From positions 186,001 to 250,000 of the forward strand of contig JBBCXB010000001.1 of assembly GCA_037145635.1 (NCBI GenBank): a stretch of DNA of 64,000 nucleotides. The letters are read 5' to 3'. Under the pieces are notes generated by a model. That model saw only the letters and a program-made list of their open reading frames with translations. It had not been told where the DNA came from and ran no database searches. The DNA is from JAATFS01 sp037145635. Lineage in GTDB: Bacteria; Pseudomonadota; Gammaproteobacteria; Xanthomonadales; Xanthomonadaceae. This document shows, piece by piece, positions 58,232-64,000 of this stretch (positions within the stretch are counted from its first letter, which is position 1; every line of letters starts with the position of its first letter). A program made the position numbers and the translations under genes.

Positions 58232-58260
58232 TTGCCGCTGCCGCGCCGCCGATCGAGAAT
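58232..58260 (+). promoter_or_regulatory. Promoter of the GNAT gene
   Basis: TTGCCG (58232-58237), 17-bp spacer, GAGAAT (58255-58260) then GGCCGC. Start codon 30 nt further on. Confidence 0.55.
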
Positions 58261-58290
58261 GGCCGCGGGCCGAGGCGAGGGACGCGACCG

Positions 58291-58821
58291 ATGCAACCGC
58301 AGTCAGGAGCACCGTCCGGCGCCGGCTTCGCCCTGCGCCCGTGGCGCCTGGATGACCTCGAGGCGCTCGTGCGGTACGCCAACGACGAGCCCACCAGCCG
58401 CTACCTGAGCGACCGCTTCCCGTACCCGTACACCCGCGCCGACGGCGAGGCGTTCCTGGCCGCGCAGCTCGTCACGTCCCAGACACTGGCGATCGAGATC
58501 GACGGGAAGGCCTGCGGCGGCATCGGCCTGCGGCGCGGCAGCGGCGAACGCGCGCACTCGGCCACGCTCGGCTACTGGCTGGCGCGTCCGTACTGGGGCC
58601 GCGGCCTGATGACGCGGGTCGTCGCCGCCTACGTGCCGTGGGTGATGCGCACGCTGCCGCTGCAGCGGCTCGGGGCGGAGGTGCTGGCCGGCAACCCGGC
58701 CTCGGCACGGGTGCTGCTGGGCAACGGCTTTGTCGAGGAGGGCCTGCAGCGCTGCGCCATCCGCAAGCGCGGCCGGCTGCACGACGTGCGGCTGTTCGCG
58801 CGGATCGCCGCCGGGCCCTGA
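58291..58821 (+). CDS. GNAT family N-acetyltransferase, RimJ/RimL-like
   Basis: A 176-residue acetyltransferase. N-terminal LRPWRLDDLEALVRYAND, the acetyl-CoA-binding GYWLARPYWGRGLMTRVV (R/Q-x-x-G-x-G/A loop near residue 98) and the C-terminal NPASARVLLGNGFVEEG are typical of the RimJ/RimL group. It transfers acetyl to an amine on protein or small molecule; substrate unknown. GAGGCGAGGG upstream serves as ribosome site. Confidence 0.9.
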   Translation: MQPQSGAPSGAGFALRPWRLDDLEALVRYANDEPTSRYLSDRFPYPYTRADGEAFLAAQLVTSQTLAIEIDGKACGGIGLRRGSGERAHSATLGYWLARPYWGRGLMTRVVAAYVPWVMRTLPLQRLGAEVLAGNPASARVLLGNGFVEEGLQRCAIRKRGRLHDVRLFARIAAGP

Positions 58822-58828
58822 GCGCGGC

Positions 58829-58857
58829 TTCGCACGGCGGCGCAATTGGGGGAGAAT
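58829..58857 (+). promoter_or_regulatory. Promoter of the SpoU methyltransferase gene
   Basis: TTCGCA (58829-58834), 17-bp spacer, GAGAAT (58852-58857). It implies a leader of about 185 nt before the GTG start. Confidence 0.45.
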
Positions 58858-59047
58858 CGCCCCCATCCCACCGACGCCGAGTGCCCTGGCCTGCCGCGCC
58901 CGGGAGGCCGCAGGGCGCCGTCCGGCGCCGGCTTCCCGGGCGCGACCGGCGTCGGCGGGAGCCGGGACGGCCGCAGGGCCCGACCGCGATCGCCGAGCAT
59001 CAAGGGCGCCGACTTCTGGCGCGAACGCAGTCTGGAGAATCCCCGCA

Positions 59048-59884
59048 GTGAATGACCCCTGGAGTTCGTCGCGCCGTCCGGCGCCGCGCCCCGCGCGGCC
59101 CCCGCGCAGCCCCGCCGAGGGCGAGGCCGCGCCCGTGCGCAGCGGCCACGACGAGCTGCGGCTGTATGGCGTCAACGCGGTGCTGGCGATGTTCGCCCGG
59201 CGGCCCGAGGCGCTGCGCAAGCTGTATCTGTCCGAGGCGCTGATCCCGCGGCTGCAGCCGCTGCTGAAGTGGTGCGTGGGCCACCGCCTCGGCTACCGCG
59301 TGGTCGACGAGGCGGATCTCGACAAGCTCGCGGCCAGCTCCCACCACGAAGGGGTGGTGGCCGACGTGCGCCGGGTGGCGCCGTTGCCGTTGTCGGCGTG
59401 GCTGTCGGCCCTGCCGCCCGGGCCGGGGCTGGCGCTGTGGCTGGACGGCGTGGGCAACCCGCACAACTTCGGCGCGATCCTGCGCTCGGCGGCGCACTTC
59501 GGGGTCGCCGGCCTCCTGCTGCCGGCCGGCTCGACGCTGGCCCTGTCCGGTGCGGCCGCGCGCGTGGCCGAGGGCGGCGCCGAGGCGGTGCCGCTGGTGC
59601 AGCTGCCCGACGCGGCGCAGGCGCTGGCGCAGCTGCGCGCGGCCGGGTTCGCGGTGGGCGCCACCCTGGTGGACGGCGGCGAGGACGTGTTCGCCGCGGC
59701 GCTGCCGGCGCGGCTGGTCTACGTGATGGGCGCCGAGAGCGAGGGCATGGACCGCGGCTTCGCCGCCGGCTGCGACCTGCGGCTGTCGATCCCCGGCAGC
59801 GGTGCGGTCGAGAGCCTCAACGTGGCCGCGGCCACGGCGGTGTTCCTGGCCGGCTGGCGCCGCCGTGTGGCGGCGGGAGCCTGA
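59048..59884 (+). CDS. SpoU/TrmH-type RNA 2'-O-methyltransferase
   Basis: A 278-residue knotted (SPOUT) methyltransferase. An N-terminal substrate-binding domain (about 35-105, ELRLYGVNAVLAMFARRPEAL) is followed by the three SpoU motifs: GVGNPHNFGAILRSAAHFG (motif 1), LVYVMGAESEGMD (motif 2) and LSIPGSGAVESLNVAAATA (motif 3). It methylates a ribose in rRNA or tRNA; the target base is unknown. GTG 59048 chosen because the substrate domain begins soon after and GGAG lies upstream; a basic Pro/Arg-rich tail comes first. The esterase gene starts 4 nt after its stop. Confidence 0.9.
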   Translation: MNDPWSSSRRPAPRPARPPRSPAEGEAAPVRSGHDELRLYGVNAVLAMFARRPEALRKLYLSEALIPRLQPLLKWCVGHRLGYRVVDEADLDKLAASSHHEGVVADVRRVAPLPLSAWLSALPPGPGLALWLDGVGNPHNFGAILRSAAHFGVAGLLLPAGSTLALSGAAARVAEGGAEAVPLVQLPDAAQALAQLRAAGFAVGATLVDGGEDVFAAALPARLVYVMGAESEGMDRGFAAGCDLRLSIPGSGAVESLNVAAATAVFLAGWRRRVAAGA

Positions 59885-59888
59885 GCCG

Positions 59889-61373
59889 ATGAGCGGCCGG
59901 ATCGCCGGCTGGGCCGCGGCGCTGTGGCTGTGGACCGGCATCGCCGTGGCGGCCCCCGCCGCGCCCGAGGTGACGCTTGACGGCGGCGTCCTGCGCGGCC
60001 GCGCGCAGGACGACGGCAGCCTGCTGTTCCGCGCGATCCCGTTCGCGGCCGCGCCGGTGGGCGTGCGGCGCTGGCAGGCGCCGCAGCCGGTGCCGGCCTG
60101 GCGCGGGGTGCGCCGCGCCGACACCGCCGCACCGACCTGCGCGCAGCCGGCACTGGGCTGGAACGATGCGATGGCGCGCCGCTCCAGCGAGGACTGCCTG
60201 TACCTCGAAGTGCAGACCCCGGCGCTGGACGCGGCCGCGCGCAAACCGGTGATGGTGTGGATCCATGGCGGCGCCAATGTTGCCGGCGGTGCCGACGGCT
60301 ACCTGCCGTCCAGCCTGGTCGCGCAGGACGTGGTGGTGGTGACGGTGCAGTACCGGCTCGGCGTGTTCGGCTTCCTGTCGCTGCCGGAGCTGGGCGACGA
60401 CGCCGCGTCGCCGGCGGGCAACTTCGCGCTGCTGGACCAGATCGCCGCGTTGCGCTGGGTGCAGGACAACATCGCCCGCTTCGGCGGCGACCCGGCGCGG
60501 GTGACGCTGTTCGGCCAGTCCGCCGGGGCGCAGGACGTGGGCCTGCTGATGCTCAGCCCGCTGGCACGGGGGCTGTTCGCCGGCGCGATCGAACAGAGCG
60601 GCACCGCCGGCTTCGGCCTGCCGGCGCGCAGCCTGGCGGAGAACCGCGCGCTGGGCGAGCGCATCGCGCAGCGTGCCGGCGCCAGCGGCCCGAGGCGCCT
60701 GGCACGGCTGCGCGCCGCGCCGGTGGCCACCCTCTTGCGTGCGGCGCAGGGCCTGGAGGTGCCGGCCCTCGACGACGACGGCGACCTGTGGCTGCAGGCG
60801 ACCGTCGACGGCCAGGTGCTGCCGGCGCCGCCGGCCCGGCTGCTGGCCGAGGGCCGCCAGGCGCGGGTGCCGCTGCTGATCGGCAGCAATGCGCAGGAGC
60901 TGGTGTCCGGCGGCCTGGAAGGCGTCACCGCGCGGCTGCGCCGCGACTACCCCGGGCAGGCCGATGCGGTGTTGGCGGGCTACGACGACACGGCCGGGCG
61001 CTACGGCGACACCGCGATGCAGCTGTCGACGGACCTGGGCTTCCGCTGTCCGGCGCTGCGGGTGGCGCAGCTGCAGGCCGCCGCCGGCGCACCGACCTGG
61101 CACTACGAGTTCGACCTGGCCGGGCCCGGTGCCGCGGTGACCCACAGTGCCGAGCTGCCGTTCGTGTTCAAGGGCCTGCCGATCGGCACGCCGGCGCTGA
61201 CCCTGCAGCGCTACTGGGCGGCCTTCGCGCATGCCGGCGATCCGAACGTGGCCGGGCTGCCGGCCTGGCCGGCGTTTGCGCCCGATCGCACCTCGCTGCG
61301 CTTCACCGACGCCGGCGCGGCGCCGGTCGGGCACCTGCGCCAGGCGATCTGCGAGCCCCTGGATCGTCCCTGA
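59889..61373 (+). CDS. Type B carboxylesterase, secreted
   Basis: A 494-residue alpha/beta-hydrolase with signal peptide (1-21, AVAAPAA). Family signatures: EDCLYLEVQTP, nucleophile GQSAGAQ (S211), oxyanion region WIHGGAN. The acidic residue is probably in GSNAQEL and the catalytic His in THSAELPFVF. It hydrolyses esters outside the cytoplasm; substrate unknown. It starts 4 nt after the methyltransferase stop, so they are likely co-transcribed despite unrelated roles. Confidence 0.9.
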   Translation: MSGRIAGWAAALWLWTGIAVAAPAAPEVTLDGGVLRGRAQDDGSLLFRAIPFAAAPVGVRRWQAPQPVPAWRGVRRADTAAPTCAQPALGWNDAMARRSSEDCLYLEVQTPALDAAARKPVMVWIHGGANVAGGADGYLPSSLVAQDVVVVTVQYRLGVFGFLSLPELGDDAASPAGNFALLDQIAALRWVQDNIARFGGDPARVTLFGQSAGAQDVGLLMLSPLARGLFAGAIEQSGTAGFGLPARSLAENRALGERIAQRAGASGPRRLARLRAAPVATLLRAAQGLEVPALDDDGDLWLQATVDGQVLPAPPARLLAEGRQARVPLLIGSNAQELVSGGLEGVTARLRRDYPGQADAVLAGYDDTAGRYGDTAMQLSTDLGFRCPALRVAQLQAAAGAPTWHYEFDLAGPGAAVTHSAELPFVFKGLPIGTPALTLQRYWAAFAHAGDPNVAGLPAWPAFAPDRTSLRFTDAGAAPVGHLRQAICEPLDRP

Positions 61374-61401
61374 GCCCGGCGCGCCTGAGCCCGCTTCGCC
61401 G

Positions 61402-63372
61402 CTAGCGCAGCGGTGTCAGCCGTAGCGCCGCGCCGCCGTTGGCGGCCAGGGCCAGGCGCAGGGTGCGCGCCCCGGCTTCCAGCGTGCGGGTGTCGATGCG
61501 CACGTCGGTCGGGCTGTCGCCATCGGCGTAGACCGTGGCCTGCCAGCGGCCCGGGCCCAGGAACGCCAGCGGCAGGGTCAGCGTGCGGGCCTGCTCGTTG
61601 GTCATCGCGCCGACGAACCAGTCCCCGCCGCTGCGGCGGGCCACCGCGATCTGCTCGCCGATCGTGCCGGACAGCACGCGGGTCTCGTCCCAGCTGGCCG
61701 GCACCTCGCGCAGGAACTGCGCCGCCGGCACGCCGGCGTAGCGGTCCGGGCTGTCGGCCACCACCGCGAACGGGCTGTCGTAGACCACGTACATCGCCAG
61801 TTGCTGCGCCCGCGTGGTCATCACCTCCGGCGCGAGGTAGCGGGGCTCGAACTGCGCCGGGGTGACGTTGCCGAAGCCGCCGGGCGTGTAGTCCATCGGT
61901 CCCAGCAGCATGCGCGTGAACGGCAGGGTGAGGTTGTGGGTGGCGGTGATGCGCGTGCTCCACTTGTTGTTCTCCGCGCCCAGCACGCCCTCCTGCGTCA
62001 GGTAGTGCGGCCACGTGCGCACCAGCCCGGTGGGGTGGTAGGCGCCGTGCAGGTCGACCAGCAGGCGATGGCGCGCGGTGGCCTCCAGCAGGCGGTGGTA
62101 GAACGCGACCATCTGCTGGTCGTCGCGGTCCATGAAATCGACCTTGATGCCCTTGATGCCCAGGCGCTGGTACCACGCCAGCGCCGCTTCCATGTGCGCG
62201 TCCAGCGCACGCCAGTGCACCCACAGCCACAGGCCGACGCCGCGCTCGGCCGCGTAGGCCACCAGCTGCGGCAGGTCCAGCGCCGGCACCGCGCGCAGGA
62301 TGTCGGCATCGGCGTGGTACTGGCCGTTGCCGGTGCTGCCCCGGTACCAGCCGTCGTCGATCAGCATGTACTGCAGCGACAGCTGCTGCGCATGGTCGAT
62401 GTAGCGGCGGATCGTGGTGGTGTTCATGCCGGCGTCGGCCACGTCCGGGGCCCGGCTCCCGGACCACCAGTCCCAGGCGGCCTTGCCGGGCCGCACCCAG
62501 CCGGTGTCGGCGATCGCGGAGGGTGGGTTGAGGTTCTCGATCAGGGTCGACTCGATCAGGCGGCCGGGCGCGTCGCCGAGCATCACCACCCGCCACGGGG
62601 TCGCGAAGTCGCGGCCCTGCGCATCGGCCACCACCGCCAGCTCCGGCCGGTCCAGCCGCGGCGACAGTTTCGCGCTGGCGCCGAGGCCGCCGTCCTCGCG
62701 CCCGGTGAGGTACAGCCCGGCGTAGTCGTGCAGGTCGGCCTCGGCGATCGCCAGGGTGGTGCCCTGGGCCTCGGCCTGGCACACCAGCGGCAGTTCCAGC
62801 AGGTGGTGCGGGCGGAGGCGCGAGGCCGCGATCGGGTCGTACTCGCCCTCGTGGCTGGTGCCGAAGCGGCCGAGGTTGAGCGCCCAGCACGGATAGTCGC
62901 GCGGGAACGCGAAGCCGGTCAGCTCGTTGCGGATGCGGACCTGGCCGGCGGCCGGCAGGACGTAGCGCAGGGCGACGCCGTCGTCGTAGGCGCGCAGCAG
63001 CACGTCGAGCCGGCGGCCGCCGGCATCGGCCAGGCGCACGCGCAGTTCGCGGTAGTGGTCGCGGGCCTGCCGGGTCTTGCCCACCGGCAGCACATAGCGG
63101 CCATCATGGGCGCGCTCGTCGTGGCCGAGCAGGCGCAGCCCCTGCGACAACGTGCCGTCCGCGCCGAGGTCGAGCCCGAGCGGCGAGGCAGCGATGACCG
63201 GGCGCCCGCGATACAGCACGCGGTAGCGCGCGGCGCCGCCTTCCGCCAGCTCGAACTCGATCTGCGTGCGCTGGCCGGGCGACTGCACGCGCAGTCCCTC
63301 GGCCAGGGCGGGAAACGACAACGACAGCGAGACGCAGGCCATCGCGACGACGGCCCGGAGCAGCTTGCGCAT
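61402..63372 (-). CDS. Glycoside hydrolase family 97 alpha-glycosidase
   Basis: A 656-residue exported enzyme. Signal peptide (1-24, PALA-E); an N-terminal beta-sandwich (about 25-285), a central TIM barrel (about 290-570) and a C-terminal beta domain. Family residues: IKVDFMDRDDQ with D412, TQEGVLGAENNKW with E461 and E467. The Asp in KVDF is the position reported as nucleophile in retaining GH97 alpha-galactosidases; the Glu pair is used in inverting alpha-glucosidases. So the mechanism is unclear, though substrates should be alpha-glucans or alpha-galactosides. ATG 63370-63372 has GGAGGAAGG upstream. A LacI-family gene lies just upstream on the same strand. Confidence 0.9.
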   Translation of the reverse strand: MRKLLRAVVAMACVSLSLSFPALAEGLRVQSPGQRTQIEFELAEGGAARYRVLYRGRPVIAASPLGLDLGADGTLSQGLRLLGHDERAHDGRYVLPVGKTRQARDHYRELRVRLADAGGRRLDVLLRAYDDGVALRYVLPAAGQVRIRNELTGFAFPRDYPCWALNLGRFGTSHEGEYDPIAASRLRPHHLLELPLVCQAEAQGTTLAIAEADLHDYAGLYLTGREDGGLGASAKLSPRLDRPELAVVADAQGRDFATPWRVVMLGDAPGRLIESTLIENLNPPSAIADTGWVRPGKAAWDWWSGSRAPDVADAGMNTTTIRRYIDHAQQLSLQYMLIDDGWYRGSTGNGQYHADADILRAVPALDLPQLVAYAAERGVGLWLWVHWRALDAHMEAALAWYQRLGIKGIKVDFMDRDDQQMVAFYHRLLEATARHRLLVDLHGAYHPTGLVRTWPHYLTQEGVLGAENNKWSTRITATHNLTLPFTRMLLGPMDYTPGGFGNVTPAQFEPRYLAPEVMTTRAQQLAMYVVYDSPFAVVADSPDRYAGVPAAQFLREVPASWDETRVLSGTIGEQIAVARRSGGDWFVGAMTNEQARTLTLPLAFLGPGRWQATVYADGDSPTDVRIDTRTLEAGARTLRLALAANGGAALRLTPLR

Positions 63373-63436
63373 GACGCCTTCCTCCTCCCAGAGGACGCCA
63401 CCGTACCCCAGATCGCGCATATGCGGCAGGGCCGGC

Positions 63437-63452
63437 GGATAACGTTAACTCC
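63437..63452. promoter_or_regulatory. Candidate LacI-family operator upstream of the GH97 gene
   Basis: GGATAACGTTAACTCC with the perfect core TAACGTTA (63440-63447) and central CG, typical of LacI-family operators. It is 65 nt before the GH97 start and 160 nt after the regulator's stop codon. Confidence 0.55.
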
Positions 63453-63612
63453 CCGGCGACCAGGCCGGTTCGGAAGGGCGGCTGCGGCGGCACGGACGGG
63501 CGGCGCGTGGCCGAGCCGGCAGACCCGGATCCCTTGGCCGGAGCGCGGTCGCGGTGCCACGGCGACCGCGGCGATCGCGGCCGGCCGGCGCGCGGCTCGC
63601 CGGTGGTCGCCC

Positions 63613-64000
63613 TCAGCCGCCCGGCTTGGCCGTGGAGCCGCGCTTCACCAGCGTGGACTTCATCACCTGCTGCACGGCGCGGCCCTCGCCGCCCTGGCGG
63701 CGCGCGTGCACGTCCTCCACCAGCAGCGTCACCGCCGCACGGCCCATCGCCGTCACCGGCTGGTGGATGGTGGTCAGCGCCGGCCAGATCGTGGTCGCCA
63801 CCGGGGTGTCGTCGAAGCCGGCCACCGACAGGTCCTCCGGCACCCGCAGCCCCAGCCCGTAGGCCACCGCCACCGCGGCGGCGGCCATGTCGTCGTTGCT
63901 GCAGAAGATCGCGCTGGGGCGCCCGGCCGGCGCCAGCAGCGCCTGCGCCGCGACCAGCCCGGAGCGGTAGGTGAACAGGCCGTCGGCCACGTGCGCGGGC
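63613..64000 (-). CDS. LacI-family transcriptional regulator (partial, N-terminus outside window)
   Basis: The C-terminal 129 or so codons are present, ending at TGA 63613-63615. They show the ligand-binding core of LacI-type regulators: PSAIFCSNDDMAAAAVAVAYG, VPEDLSVAGFDDTPVA and PALTTIHQPVTAMGRAAVTLL. The DNA-binding domain would lie beyond base 64000. It probably controls the GH97 gene through the nearby TAACGTTA site, with a sugar such as maltose as inducer; this is inferred from neighbours. Confidence 0.92.
   Translation of the reverse strand, partial: PAHVADGLFTYRSGLVAAQALLAPAGRPSAIFCSNDDMAAAAVAVAYGLGLRVPEDLSVAGFDDTPVATTIWPALTTIHQPVTAMGRAAVTLLVEDVHARRQGGEGRAVQQVMKSTLVKRGSTAKPGG

Noticed and set aside
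1..64000. CRISPR arrays, insertion sequences, integrases, prophage genes, tRNA or rRNA genes
   Set aside because: None seen on reading both strands; the regular spaced repeats found are within genes (PAS, His-Gly) or are the G-rich elements.

Overview
The window is very GC-rich (about 70% G+C by eye), densely packed and free of mobile elements, rRNA and tRNA genes. Gene content, gene order and protein character point to a gammaproteobacterium of the order Xanthomonadales (Lysobacteraceae/Xanthomonadaceae: Xanthomonas, Pseudoxanthomonas, Luteimonas or Lysobacter relatives). Pointers are a tkt-gap-pgk-pyk-class I fba cluster, a cysNC fusion, cysJIH divergent from cysD-cysNC, a TonB receptor with PepSY and DUF2946 partners, and a GH97 alpha-glucosidase beside a LacI regulator. 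The genus cannot be fixed from the sequence alone.

Layout. 1-3.5 kb: end of a Bat (aerotolerance-type) operon with a vWA-TPR BatB/BatC fusion and BatD. 3.6-7.0 kb: a dicarboxylate/amino-acid symporter and transketolase. 7.2-11.5 kb: a small secreted protein, an L,D-transpeptidase/M23 peptidase pair and an acetyl-CoA hydrolase/transferase. 11.6-13.9 kb: a BlaI-type repressor, an M56 metalloprotease with a TonB C-terminal domain and a lipoprotein, preceded by two near-identical operators. 13.9-17.8 kb: flavin reductase-like protein, an atypical CDF transporter and modABC. 17.9-21.0 kb: persulfide-dioxygenase-like MBL protein, S1/P1 nuclease and two OmpW paralogues with a perfect FNR box. 21.2-31.6 kb: gap, a DUF2339/DUF3999 pair, pgk, a HAD phosphatase, pyk and class I aldolase. 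31.9-33.0 kb: macrodomain protein and a tail-anchored L7/L12-like protein. 33.1-36.7 kb: cysG-cysK divergent from cysB. 36.8-40.1 kb: triple-PAS chemotaxis transducer and GAF histidine kinase. 40.3-44.4 kb: DUF2946, TonB receptor and PepSY reductase-like protein. 44.6-53.9 kb: acyl-CoA synthetase and the sulfate assimilation genes cysJIH and cysD-cysNC. 54.0-64.0 kb: M1 aminopeptidase, NAD-dependent epimerase, GNAT, SpoU methyltransferase, carboxylesterase, GH97 and a truncated LacI regulator.

Functionally the window joins lower glycolysis/pentose-phosphate enzymes with the whole assimilatory sulfate pathway: ATP sulfurylase CysD/CysNC, APS kinase in CysNC, thioredoxin-type PAPS reductase CysH, sulfite reductase CysJI, siroheme synthase CysG, cysteine synthase CysK and regulator CysB. 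The most unusual signal is a family of G-rich inverted-repeat elements (about 75-140 bp, core GCCGGGAATGGGGAATGGGG). They sit next to stop codons or promoters of metabolic genes. One appears to have been inserted in frame behind the CysNC start codon, so it is translated as the enzyme's N-terminus. Other strong signals are the autoregulatory operators of the BlaI/M56-TonB operon, a 19-bp palindrome before fba, and a duplicated hairpin with a compensatory base-pair change after pyk.
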